Assembly (NCBI GenBank): GCA_947452295.1
Contig: CANGCK010000023.1
Span: 1-47,242, forward strand
Source of the DNA: Sphingobacteriia bacterium
Lineage (GTDB): Bacteria; Bacteroidota; Bacteroidia; Chitinophagales; Chitinophagaceae
DNA length: 47,242 nucleotides
Direction of reading: 5' to 3'
This document shows, in pieces, positions 8,332-16,293 of this stretch; the first letter of the stretch is position 1, and each line of letters begins with the position of its first letter. The translations under genes were made by a program, and so were the position numbers. Under the pieces are notes generated by a model. That model was not told the DNA's origin, did no database searches, and was given only the letters and a program-made list of their open reading frames with translations.

Positions 8332-9090
8332 TTGTCACCTTCAGTTGTTAAAACTACCATTGGAGAGCCATTTAACGAATTAACTTCGGTAAATAGCACC
8401 AACATTTATGCCATGAACCAGTTACAAGCTAATTTGGCTGCTCATGGAACTGCTTTTTTTGCTCATGAACAAACAGCTGGCAAAGGGCAAAGAGGCAAAC
8501 AATGGCAAGCCGAAACAGGGCAAAACATAGTACTATCAGTAGTTGTAGACACTTCTTGCCTAGCAATTTATCAACAGTTTTTCCTAAGTGCTGCCGTTGC
8601 CGTTGCTTGTTATGAATTTTTACTACAATATATTCCAAATGACCTGAGTATTAAATGGCCGAATGATCTTTACTGGTGTGACAGAAAGGCAGGGGGTATT
8701 TTAATTGAAAATGTGATTGCCGGTAATAATTGGAAATGGGCTGTTATAGGAATTGGGTTAAATATTAATCAAACCATTTTTACTGATTTAACCAATAAGG
8801 CAGTTTCTATAAAACAAATTACGGGTAAACATTTTAACCCAGTAGAGCTCGCACAAAAACTTTGCGCTATTTTAAATGATTATTACACACAATTGAAACT
8901 GGGCAATGGGTTGCAGATTATTGAAAAATACAACAATAGCCTTTACAAAAAAGGAGAAAAAGTTCTGTTTAAAAAAAACAACGCTGTTGGAGTTTATACT
9001 ATTCAATCGGTTAATGCGCAAGGTGAATTAGTGGTGCAGTCTGCTATCGAAGAAACTTTTAACCACGGCACGGTAGAATGGATCATTTAA
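8332..9090 (+). CDS. birA: Biotin--[acetyl-CoA-carboxylase] ligase
   Basis: A 252-residue biotin protein ligase, which makes biotinyl-5'-AMP and transfers biotin to the carboxylase carrier protein. Motifs: NSTN at 21-24 in the substrate strand, EQTAGKGQRGKQW (46-58) as the biotinoyl-AMP loop, and SIKWPNDLYW then KAGGILIEN at the active site. There is no N-terminal helix-turn-helix, so it is the enzyme-only class and not a repressor. The start is TTG at 8332; the next in-frame ATG (8411) would remove the NSTN strand, so it is rejected. The final four bases overlap the convergent LytTR gene. Confidence 0.9.
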   Translation: MSPSVVKTTIGEPFNELTSVNSTNIYAMNQLQANLAAHGTAFFAHEQTAGKGQRGKQWQAETGQNIVLSVVVDTSCLAIYQQFFLSAAVAVACYEFLLQYIPNDLSIKWPNDLYWCDRKAGGILIENVIAGNNWKWAVIGIGLNINQTIFTDLTNKAVSIKQITGKHFNPVELAQKLCAILNDYYTQLKLGNGLQIIEKYNNSLYKKGEKVLFKKNNAVGVYTIQSVNAQGELVVQSAIEETFNHGTVEWII

Positions 9091-9839
9091 TTGCTAAACG
9101 TAAGTTTATCTAATAATTGCTGTTTCTTTTCTTGTGACAACTGAACTACAACATCATTACTAAGGGTAATTAAATAATCCTTTTTATCCAGCTTTTTGAT
9201 ATGATTTACATTGATGATGAAGCTTCTATGCGTACGAAAAAATCCACCCATTGCTTCTAAATATTCAAAGTCTAATAATTTTTTTGCAAGATATAGCTCA
9301 CCCTGTGAAGTGGTTACAGCTTTTGTATAGCTACCTTTAGCTTGGAAATAAATGATATCATCGTGCTTTACAACAAATATCATATCGGTAGTTTGCAGCA
9401 AAATTTTTTTGTCTTGTAGTAATAGGTTTTGTGTTTCGATAGGTTTAACATCATTGGGATTTCCATCCGCAAATTTTACTGTTGCTTTTTTTATTGCTCG
9501 GTCAAGTTCTTCTATTCTTAATGGTTTTATAATATAAGCTACTGCATTGTTTTCAAATGCTTTTAAGGAATATTCGCCATGGCGGGTTATGATGATTATT
9601 TTAAAAGTTACTTCATGCTCATCAAAAAAATTCATTAAATCAAATCCATTGTATTCGGGCAAATCAATCTCTAAAAACACAATATCTGGCTTATGTTTTT
9701 TGATTTTTTTAACGGCCTCGGGAACAGTTTTGCAATCTGATAACAATTCTATTTGTTGAAAATTTAAATTGATGACATTTCTCAAGACTTTTCTAGAATC
9801 TTGGTCATTGTCTACAATCATTGCACGTAACTTTCTCAT
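9087..9839 (-). CDS. LytTR-family response regulator with Asp-to-Glu receiver
   Basis: A 250-residue protein with a CheY-like receiver (1-115) and a LytTR DNA-binding domain (about 150-248: IIYFQAKGSYTKAV, then FFRTHRSFIINVNHIKKLDK). In the receiver, Asp10, Thr85 and Lys105 (IIKPL) are in place, but the phospho-acceptor block reads PDIVFLEIDLPEYNG: Glu57 sits where Asp is expected. Asn11 replaces the usual second acidic residue. Glu often mimics phospho-Asp, so the protein may be constitutively active. No LytS-type histidine kinase is adjacent, so it is an orphan. A 463-bp gap with repeated TTCAT motifs lies upstream. The substitution is seen; constitutive activity is inference. Confidence 0.9.
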   Translation of the reverse strand: MRKLRAMIVDNDQDSRKVLRNVINLNFQQIELLSDCKTVPEAVKKIKKHKPDIVFLEIDLPEYNGFDLMNFFDEHEVTFKIIIITRHGEYSLKAFENNAVAYIIKPLRIEELDRAIKKATVKFADGNPNDVKPIETQNLLLQDKKILLQTTDMIFVVKHDDIIYFQAKGSYTKAVTTSQGELYLAKKLLDFEYLEAMGGFFRTHRSFIINVNHIKKLDKKDYLITLSNDVVVQLSQEKKQQLLDKLTFSN

Positions 9840-10219
9840 ATCGCGCCGAATTTACTATATTCTTTGAGACGATTTTTTAATTATTTCTTAATATGGTCAT
9901 CTATTTCATGAAGCAGGCGTTTTTACCGATGAAACCCCCTATCTATTTTGTAAAGGTCTTTTTTGATTTCAAGCAAAAAATCCTATTTCGTTCAGTTCAT
10001 AAAAAATGCTGTATCTTTTAATAATAATTTTTGCGCTTTTTTTCCAAAACTATTGTTTCATAGTCGTCAAAATAGGTGTTTTATTTTCATCGAAAAAGGA
10101 GCTTCATGTAAAAAAAGGGGGGATTCATGAAATAAATCGACAGTTTCATCAAATTTTTTCAAATTATATTAAAATATAGTACACTTTTGTGTAGTTACTT
10201 TTTGTAATTATTGGGGGGT

Positions 10220-10249
10220 AAGTGAGTTGCTTTAAACGGCAACTCACTT
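10220..10249 (+). terminator. Hairpin upstream of selD (terminator-like or leader element)
   Basis: An 11-bp perfect stem, AAGTGAGTTGC paired with GCAACTCACTT around an 8-base loop TTTAAACG, followed by CTATTTT. It reads as a weak rho-independent terminator in the plus direction, but no plus-strand gene ends before it. It may end a small non-coding transcript from the gap, or be an operator. Confidence 0.4.
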
Positions 10250-10267
10250 CTATTTTAGGGATATCAC

Positions 10268-10275
10268 TACATTTG
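10268..10275 (+). promoter_or_regulatory. Candidate -7 box of selD (TACATTTG)
   Basis: TACATTTG matches TAnnTTTG exactly; the selD ATG follows 27 bp later. A weaker match (TACCTTCG) lies nearer the ATG at about 10280. The same TACATTTG octamer precedes carB and the FabH-like gene. Confidence 0.5.
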
Positions 10276-10302
10276 GGTTTACCTTCGCATTAAAATTAGT
10301 AG

Positions 10303-11355
10303 ATGTCTGAGATTAAACTGACTCAATTTTCGCACGGTGCAGGTTGTGGATGCAAAATTGCCCCTGCTGTATTAAATAAAATACTTACTAGCTCTTCAAT
10401 ACAACCCAACTACCCGCACCTTTTGGTGGGGAATAGCAGTAAAGACGATGCTGCGATTTATGATTTATTGGATGGAAACGCACTTATAAGCACTACCGAT
10501 TTTTTTGTACCCATCGTAGATGACCCATATCAATTTGGAAGAATAGCTGCTGCCAACGCAATCAGCGATGTATATGCTATGGGTGGTAAACCCATTATGG
10601 CATTGGCTATTTTAGGATGGCCTATTGAAAAGCTTTCGCCAGATATTGCACAACAAGTAATAGAAGGAGGCCGAAGTATGTGCACAGAGGCCGGCATTCC
10701 TTTGGCAGGCGGACATAGTGTTGATACAGCTGAACCTATTTTTGGCTTATCGGTAAACGGTTTGGTTGCAACAAATCACCTCAAACAAAATAATACTGCA
10801 AAAGAAGGGGATGTGTTATTTTTAACAAAACCACTGGGCGTAGGTATACTCTCTACAGCACAAAAAAGAGGAGTATTAGACAATAACGACCTAACCACAT
10901 TAATAGAACAATTAACCAAATTAAACAACGTAGGCGAGGCCTTAGGTGCTATTAAAGGCGTTCATGCAATGACAGATGTAACTGGTTTTGGATTAATAGG
11001 GCATTTAATGGAAATGGCAGAAGGCAGTGGCCTTGGTGCAATTTTAAACTACACACAACTGCCTATATTAACTGCAACCAAGCAATTATTAACGCAAAGA
11101 ATTGTGCCAGATGCAACTTACAGAAACTGGAATGCTTATAGCTCGGAAGTGGGATTTGGTAAAGGAATTGATGTGATGCAAGCTTTTTCTATTTTACCTG
11201 ATCCGCAAACAAATGGCGGACTATTAATTGCTGCAGACCCATCTAGCATTAAGGAAGTACAAACTATTCTAAACAACTTTGGGTTGAATGATTTCACAAC
11301 ACCAATAGGAAGCATGACTATTAAGGGTGAAAAAAGAATTCAGGTAGAAGTATAG
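10303..11355 (+). CDS. selD: Selenide, water dikinase (selenophosphate synthetase)
   Basis: A 350-residue enzyme that makes selenophosphate from selenide and ATP. The N-terminus has HGAGCGCKI (11-19): Cys15 takes the place of the catalytic Cys/Sec17 of E. coli SelD, so this is the Cys form and no recoding is needed. The AIRS-type ATP-binding fold follows (DDAAIYDL, then TTDFFVPIVDDPYQFGRIAAANAISDVYAMGGKP broken across the sheet, and AGGHSVDTAEPIFGLSVNG). Near the C-terminus DPQTNGGLL is present. No selA, selB, selU or selenoprotein gene lies in the window, so the user of selenophosphate is not visible. It converges on the IPExxxVDY gene with a 3-bp gap. Confidence 0.95.
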   Translation: MSEIKLTQFSHGAGCGCKIAPAVLNKILTSSSIQPNYPHLLVGNSSKDDAAIYDLLDGNALISTTDFFVPIVDDPYQFGRIAAANAISDVYAMGGKPIMALAILGWPIEKLSPDIAQQVIEGGRSMCTEAGIPLAGGHSVDTAEPIFGLSVNGLVATNHLKQNNTAKEGDVLFLTKPLGVGILSTAQKRGVLDNNDLTTLIEQLTKLNNVGEALGAIKGVHAMTDVTGFGLIGHLMEMAEGSGLGAILNYTQLPILTATKQLLTQRIVPDATYRNWNAYSSEVGFGKGIDVMQAFSILPDPQTNGGLLIAADPSSIKEVQTILNNFGLNDFTTPIGSMTIKGEKRIQVEV

Positions 11356-11358
11356 TAT

Positions 11359-11793
11359 TTAAAATACCATATTCCCCTTGTTTTTTATTTGCTCATTGGT
11401 AAGTTCTACCACCATTTGAACGCCATTAAGGTTGCGCACAATTTGCTTAATCAATTGGCACTTTTCATCCTCTACTAACTCGTGTTTCATCAACCACAAA
11501 AAATCCATGTGCTTAAACTCGGGCAACAAATACTCCCCATCAAATTGGTTTTGGTATAAATAATGTACCAATGGAGTGTTGGGCTCCTTATATTGGTACA
11601 CCGAAAAATAATAACTTCTACCCTTCTTTTTTAATACAATTTCATATTCGGAATTAAGTCTAAAATCAAATCCCAGATTGTTATTGAGTTGAATACAAAA
11701 CTGATAATTTTTGGTTGTAGCAGTAATGCCCAATAATCGGGTATTAACAAAAAAATCATCGCTCATTTCATCTACATCCAATCTTAGCTTCAT
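11359..11793 (-). CDS. IPExxxVDY-family protein
   Basis: A 144-residue protein matching a small Bacteroidota family named for its IPExxxVDY motif. Here the motif reads LPEFKHMDF (about residues 90-98), a conservative variant at three positions. The N-terminus (MKLRLDVDEM, then FFVNTRLLGI and DYQFCIQLNNNLGFDFRL-like) also fits. It has no signal peptide or membrane helix, so it is cytosolic. Function is unknown. It lies 9 bp downstream of the M28 peptidase gene and is probably co-transcribed with it. Confidence 0.8.
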   Translation of the reverse strand: MKLRLDVDEMSDDFFVNTRLLGITATTKNYQFCIQLNNNLGFDFRLNSEYEIVLKKKGRSYYFSVYQYKEPNTPLVHYLYQNQFDGEYLLPEFKHMDFLWLMKHELVEDEKCQLIKQIVRNLNGVQMVVELTNEQIKNKGNMVF

Positions 11794-11802
11794 ATAGCTT
11801 GA

Positions 11803-13446
11803 TTAAAATTCTATATCAAATTTTTTATCGTCTTTCCCTCTCTTTATGATCAATGTTGTTTTATCGCCTTTTTTAAATTGCGATAATGTTTTCATATAAC
11901 TATTTACGTCTACAAATTTAAACTCACCTAACTGTAATAAAATATCGCCTGCCTGGATGCCAATTCTTTCGGCCAATTTGCCTGCACTAACTCCATCGGC
12001 TCTTACACCAGTTCCGGTATAACCGTAGTCGGGTAATATTCCCAAACTAACAGTAAATCGAGCACCTTTGCCCATTTGTTGTTCGGCTGTTTTTGTAAAA
12101 ACTAGTTTACCCTTGTCGTTGGCTTGTTCAATAATTTTAAAAACCATTCTAAGAATGTCTTTTTCACCGGAATAATTAATTTTATCCCAATCATCGGTAG
12201 CTTTATGGTAATCGGAATGGCTGCCGGTAAACATAAATAAAACGGGGATGTCTTTTCTGTAAAAGCTAGCATGGTCACTTGGTCCACTTCCTGCACTATC
12301 TATTTTAATGCTTAAATCGCCTGCTACTAGGGGTATTATAGTTCCCCAAGTGGGTGAAGTGCCATAACCACCTACTGTTAGTTTATGGCTGGTATCATAC
12401 CTGCCTATCATATCCATATTAATCATATAATTAGGCTTCACTATTGTAGAAGGGTTATCTAACCAATACTTACTCCCAAATAAACCCAACTCTTCACCAG
12501 AGAAATGTATAATTAAGTAATTATTATTAGCAGGAGATTTTTGCACCAACATTTTGGTTAATTCAATTAATGCGGCTGTTCCGCTAGCATTATCATCGGC
12601 ACCATTATGCACTGCTTGAGTAGTGTCTAATGCATTTTTATCTTCTCCAAAACCTAAATGATCAAAATGTGCGCCTAAAATAACTGTATTTGCTGCATTG
12701 TTGTTAATGTAACCAATTACATTTCTTGCAGTTCTAATTTTATTACTCATAACCACATTAATTTCAATAGGTAATGTAGCTGTAAAATCGGGCAAATATT
12801 TTTTAAGTCCTATTTGCGTAAGGTAAACTACAGGTATAGCAGCAGTAGGAGAACGGTCGTTTTTATTAAACTGAATATTGTCTATGGTTTTAGTGCTGTT
12901 GTACAAGAAAAGTGCAGTGGCTTTTTTGTTGGCTGCTTTGGTTACTTCGGTTTTTATTGCTTCATCTAAATCAAAATGGGGGTTCGATTTATTTTCTTCC
13001 AAAATATCAGCTACATCTTTAAACCATGGCTGATTAAATTCGCTTAGTGCAGGCGATGGCTTGCCTTTAACCATTTTTAATGCACTGTAAGCAAGTGGAA
13101 AATAATCTTCATTAATCTGTAATGATTTGCCATCTATTTTTAAATAGGTAGATAAATCAATTTGTTTTCCTTCATTAATTTCAAACTCTTGGACATATCC
13201 TTTTGTACCTTTTGGTTCTAACCCAATTTTTTTATACTGATCGATGATGTATTCCATAGCAAGCACTTCACCTTTTGTACCGGTTCTTCTCCCTTCTAAA
13301 GCATCATCTGCCAAATAGCTCACATGCTTTTGTAAATTGGCTATAATTGCAGCATTTTCTTTTTCTGCTGCTCTACGAAGTTTGCGTGTTGATTGAGCAG
13401 AAATGAATAACGGCAATAAAAGCAATAGGGCAGTTAATTTTTGCAT
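11803..13446 (-). CDS. Secreted M28-family metallopeptidase with PA-like insert and C-terminal PDZ domain
   Basis: A 547-residue exported aminopeptidase-like protein. It has a signal peptide (MQKLTALLLLLPLFISAQ). The zinc ligands of the M28 fold appear in order: GAHFDHLGFG, HNGADDNASG, SGEELGLFGS (catalytic Glu-Glu), NMDMIGR and HSDYHKATDDWDKI. A protease-associated-like insert lies at about 100-240. A PDZ domain at about 455-547 (GILPDYGYTG, then GKLAERIGIQAGDILLQLGEF) likely aids substrate capture. It probably cleaves N-terminal residues from peptides in the periplasm or outside. The promoter is the strong -7 box TACTTTTGC at 13471-13463. It is divergent from feoB, and IPExxxVDY follows 9 bp downstream. 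Confidence 0.92.
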   Translation of the reverse strand: MQKLTALLLLLPLFISAQSTRKLRRAAEKENAAIIANLQKHVSYLADDALEGRRTGTKGEVLAMEYIIDQYKKIGLEPKGTKGYVQEFEINEGKQIDLSTYLKIDGKSLQINEDYFPLAYSALKMVKGKPSPALSEFNQPWFKDVADILEENKSNPHFDLDEAIKTEVTKAANKKATALFLYNSTKTIDNIQFNKNDRSPTAAIPVVYLTQIGLKKYLPDFTATLPIEINVVMSNKIRTARNVIGYINNNAANTVILGAHFDHLGFGEDKNALDTTQAVHNGADDNASGTAALIELTKMLVQKSPANNNYLIIHFSGEELGLFGSKYWLDNPSTIVKPNYMINMDMIGRYDTSHKLTVGGYGTSPTWGTIIPLVAGDLSIKIDSAGSGPSDHASFYRKDIPVLFMFTGSHSDYHKATDDWDKINYSGEKDILRMVFKIIEQANDKGKLVFTKTAEQQMGKGARFTVSLGILPDYGYTGTGVRADGVSAGKLAERIGIQAGDILLQLGEFKFVDVNSYMKTLSQFKKGDKTTLIIKRGKDDKKFDIEF

Positions 13447-13462
13447 AAACGTAGTTTGAACT

Positions 13463-13471
13463 GCAAAAGTA
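13463..13471 (-). promoter_or_regulatory. Candidate -7 box of the M28 peptidase gene (TACTTTTGC)
   Basis: The minus strand reads TACTTTTGC, a perfect TAnnTTTGC box, 17 bp upstream of the peptidase ATG. A TTGG that could serve as the -33 element lies about 23 bp further upstream (minus strand, near 13497). The predicted leader is about 10 nt. Confidence 0.6.
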
Positions 13472-13526
13472 CGGTAGAAAGCTTATTCTCTTCCCAATCT
13501 CGTAACCTATTCCTATTTTCAGCACC

Positions 13527-13534
13527 TACTTTTG
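13527..13534 (+). promoter_or_regulatory. Candidate -7 box of feoB (TACTTTTG)
   Basis: TACTTTTG matches TAnnTTTG and is the same octamer as the divergent peptidase box. It ends at the G of a possible GTG start (13534) and lies 6 bp before a TTG start (13540), so a transcript from here would have almost no leader. Confidence 0.4.
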
Positions 13535-13539
13535 TGGCA

Positions 13540-15657
13540 TTGGCAGCAGCAAAATTTCATATAGCACTTGTAGGCAACCCAAATAGCGGTAAAACATCGC
13601 TATTTAATGCCCTTACTGGACTAAACCAGAAAGTAGGTAATTTCCCAGGAGTAACCGTTGATAAAAAAGTAGGATTCTTTTCTGTAGAAGAAAACAATGA
13701 TACTGAACTGATAGATTTGCCTGGTACTTATAGCCTTTACCCACGAAAAGCAGATGAATGGGTGGCATATAAAGTATTGATGGGTGCAGATGCAGATGTA
13801 CAACCCGATATGGTATTATTGGTAGCAGATGCCAGCAATTTAAAAAGAAACCTACTGTTTTGTAGTCAAATAATCGACCTGAAGTTACCCGTTCTATTGG
13901 CTCTTACCATGAACGACTTAGCAGCAAAAAAAGGGATTAAAATTGATATAGAAGGATTAGAAGCAGCACTTGGTATTCCTGTAGTAGCAGTAAATCCTCG
14001 AAAGAATAAAGGCTTGGCCGAATTAAAAAAAGCCATCGCAGCACTTTCATTAACCAGCAGAGAAATTTGCAGCAAAGTAGCCGATTTTATAGATGTGGCT
14101 GCATTGGCACCCAAAGCCATAGAAGAAGTTCAATTGGTATTTCCGGAACTAAGTAAATATTCGGCACTGCATCACCTCATTAATTTTGAAGAACTGGCCA
14201 GTAAAAATGACCATGATCAAATACCCGAAATTGTTCAAAAGAATAATTTCAATCCTACTAAATCACAGGCCGAAGAAATTATGCAACGCTACACACATAT
14301 CAGGCAAATTATGCAGAAGAATGTGGTAGAACCAGGCCCTTTAGAAAAAAAATTGTTTAGCGATAAACTCGACAATTTATTGCTGCACCGCATTTGGGGT
14401 AATATTGTTTTATTAGCAGTGCTTTTTTTGCTATTTCAAAGTGTTTTTCTTTTAGCAAAATTTCCGATGGACGGAATTGAATGGTGTTTTACCAATGCGA
14501 GTAGTTGGCTTTCGGCAAAATTGCCCAACGGATGGTGGAGTGATTTATTCATTAATGGAATAGTTGCAGGTTTAGGAGGCATTATGGTTTTTATTCCGCA
14601 GATTATGATTCTTTTTGGCATCATAACCATGTTAGAAGACAGTGGTTATATGGCGCGAATTGGTTTCTTAAGTGATCGACTGATGCGGAAAGTAGGGTTA
14701 AATGGTAAAAGCGTTATGCCAATGATTAGCAGTTTTGCCTGTGCCGTACCCGCTATTTTATCTGCCCGAAATATTGAAAATAAAAAAGAACGATTACTTA
14801 CCATTTTGGTAACACCACTGATGAGTTGCAGTGCTCGTTTGCCCGTATATACAATATTAATTTCTTTAGTGATAGATGATCATTACTATTTTGGATTTTT
14901 AAGTTTACAAGGGCTGGTAATGATGGGGCTTTATTTTCTAGGAACATTTATGGCGTTACTGATGAGCTTTATTTTTAAATGGTTCATTACCATTAAAGAG
15001 AAAAGTTTTTTTATTCTAGAGTTACCCATTTATCGTGCTCCCCGGTGGAAGAATGTAGGTATTACCATGATAGAAAAAGCCCGCATATTTGTAACTGATG
15101 CCGGCAAAGTAATTATGATGATTAGTTTGGCACTTTGGTTTCTTAGTTCTTATGGGCCGGGTAATGAAATCAAACAAATAGAAACACAGTATGCCGCTAA
15201 GATAGCAGCAACACCAACATTACAAGATTCTTTACACCGCAGTATGCTGGCAGAAAAATTAAATCACTCGTATGCAGGCAAACTAGGAAAAATAATGGAA
15301 CCAGCCATTGCGCCATTGGGCTACGATTGGAAAATAGGTATTGCGTTGATTACTTCATTTGCGGCAAGAGAAGTATTTGTAGGAACAATGGCTACCTTGT
15401 ATAGTGTTGAAGAAGATGATGATCAATCTCTCAGACAAAAAATGCAATCTGCCACGCACCCAGATGGTACCAAAATTTATACCCTTCCGGCCGCGCTCTC
15501 TTTAATGGTTTTTTACGTATTAGCTATGCAGTGCATGAGCACATTGGCGGCTGTTAAAAGAGAAACCAGATCCTGGAAATGGCCGCTGTTTCAATTAGCG
15601 TATATGACTTTGTTGGCTTATGGTATGAGCTTTTTAGTGTACCAGCTATTCAGCTAA
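13540..15657 (+). CDS. feoB: Ferrous iron transport protein B
   Basis: A GTP-dependent Fe(II) permease of about 705 residues. The N-terminal G domain has GNPNSGKT, NFPGVTVD, DLPGTYSLYP (G3); the G4 position reads TMND in place of NxxD. Then come two Gate motifs in the membrane domain (SFACAVPAILSAR and the MSCSARLPVY region) and the C-terminal helices. The open frame extends back to TTG 13441, inside the divergent peptidase gene, but homology begins at FHIALVGN. No ATG is available, so TTG 13540 (MAAAKFH) or GTG 13534 is the likely start. There is no adjacent feoA. A bidirectional terminator follows. Confidence 0.93.
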   Translation: MAAAKFHIALVGNPNSGKTSLFNALTGLNQKVGNFPGVTVDKKVGFFSVEENNDTELIDLPGTYSLYPRKADEWVAYKVLMGADADVQPDMVLLVADASNLKRNLLFCSQIIDLKLPVLLALTMNDLAAKKGIKIDIEGLEAALGIPVVAVNPRKNKGLAELKKAIAALSLTSREICSKVADFIDVAALAPKAIEEVQLVFPELSKYSALHHLINFEELASKNDHDQIPEIVQKNNFNPTKSQAEEIMQRYTHIRQIMQKNVVEPGPLEKKLFSDKLDNLLLHRIWGNIVLLAVLFLLFQSVFLLAKFPMDGIEWCFTNASSWLSAKLPNGWWSDLFINGIVAGLGGIMVFIPQIMILFGIITMLEDSGYMARIGFLSDRLMRKVGLNGKSVMPMISSFACAVPAILSARNIENKKERLLTILVTPLMSCSARLPVYTILISLVIDDHYYFGFLSLQGLVMMGLYFLGTFMALLMSFIFKWFITIKEKSFFILELPIYRAPRWKNVGITMIEKARIFVTDAGKVIMMISLALWFLSSYGPGNEIKQIETQYAAKIAATPTLQDSLHRSMLAEKLNHSYAGKLGKIMEPAIAPLGYDWKIGIALITSFAAREVFVGTMATLYSVEEDDDQSLRQKMQSATHPDGTKIYTLPAALSLMVFYVLAMQCMSTLAAVKRETRSWKWPLFQLAYMTLLAYGMSFLVYQLFS

Positions 15658-15702
15658 AATACTTTTCAAAAAGGAGTTTATCTCCTCTAAGAAAAGTATT
15701 TT
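15656..15702. terminator. Bidirectional terminator between feoB and bcp
   Basis: A 12-bp stem (AAAATACTTTTC with GAAAAGTATTTT) encloses a second small stem AGGAG/CTCCT with loop TTTAT. The A-rich and T-rich flanks provide a U-tract in both directions, suiting the convergent genes. Confidence 0.7.
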
Positions 15703-15723
15703 ACCTAAAATAAATTTCAACTA

Positions 15724-16191
15724 TTAAATAGTTGCCCAAGCTTCCAGAATTTCTTCTGTATGATTTTTAGTATTGGGCTTGTCTATTATTTTTTTGATGA
15801 TGCCTGCTTCATCTATTAAAAAAGTAGTACGAGTAGTACCCATATAAGTTCTACCCATAAACTTCTTCTCGCCCCATAGATTGTATTTATCTACAATTTT
15901 CTTGTCTTCATCAGACACCAACGGGAAAGGCAACTCAAATTTCTGTTCAAATTTTTTATGACTGGCTACACTATCAACACTTACACCAATCACCTGAAAA
16001 CCCTTTTTAATTAAAGCCTTGTAATTGTCTTTTAAGTTACATGCTTGTGCCGTACATCCAGGCGTATCATCTTTCGGATAAAAATATAATATCACTTTTT
16101 GTCCCTTAAAATCTGCCAAAGAAATGGCTTTGCCATTTTGATCTGTTGCCTTAAATGCAGGCGCTTTACTACCTTCTTTTAATACTGCCAT
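15724..16191 (-). CDS. bcp: Thioredoxin-dependent thiol peroxidase (BCP/PrxQ)
   Basis: A 155-residue atypical 2-Cys peroxiredoxin that reduces hydrogen and organic peroxides using thioredoxin. The peroxidatic Cys is in DDTPGCTAQACNLKD; the second Cys five residues on is the resolving one (CxxxxC, the alpha-type BCP pattern). FYPKDDTPG and GTTRTTFLID (conserved Arg) complete the site. The start chosen is ATG at 16191 (MAVLKEGSKAPAF); an upstream in-frame ATG at 16227 would add 12 residues that do not look like the family. It is cytosolic and diverges from carB. Confidence 0.93.
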   Translation of the reverse strand: MAVLKEGSKAPAFKATDQNGKAISLADFKGQKVILYFYPKDDTPGCTAQACNLKDNYKALIKKGFQVIGVSVDSVASHKKFEQKFELPFPLVSDEDKKIVDKYNLWGEKKFMGRTYMGTTRTTFLIDEAGIIKKIIDKPNTKNHTEEILEAWATI

Positions 16192-16266
16192 GTTGTTTTT
16201 TTTGTTTAATACACAATGTTTGGCCAACTTGTTGAATTTTTAACCGTTGATTTGACGTTAGCGCCT

Positions 16267-16274
16267 TACATTTG
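16267..16274 (+). promoter_or_regulatory. Candidate -7 box of carB half-gene (TACATTTG)
   Basis: TACATTTG matches TAnnTTTG, 19 bp before the ATG at 16294. A TTG at 16247-16249, 17 bp upstream of the box, may be the -33 element. Predicted leader is about 13 nt. Confidence 0.55.
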
Positions 16275-16293
16275 TGCAATTTATTCAAATATC

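Larger units (their letters stand above)
9840..10302. promoter_or_regulatory. 463-bp gene-free region with repeated TTCAT elements between LytTR gene and selD
   Basis: No plausible gene is seen. TTCAT pentamers on the plus strand occur at 9905, 9996, 10057, 10086, 10103, 10124 and 10145, and one inverted copy (ATGAAA) at 9929. The last three are exactly 21 bp apart, about two helical turns. LytTR proteins such as AgrA and AlgR bind direct repeats with a period close to this, so these are candidate operators for the adjacent LytTR regulator. The right part holds a hairpin (10220-10249) and the selD promoter (10268-10275). Confidence 0.5.

Noticed and set aside
10345..10353. Selenocysteine codon in selD
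   Set aside because: The active-site position is encoded as Cys (TGT/TGC), and no in-frame TGA is present.
16216..16293. Upstream extension of carB
   Set aside because: It overlaps the candidate -7 box TACATTTG and has no family similarity; ATG 16294 fits the family start.
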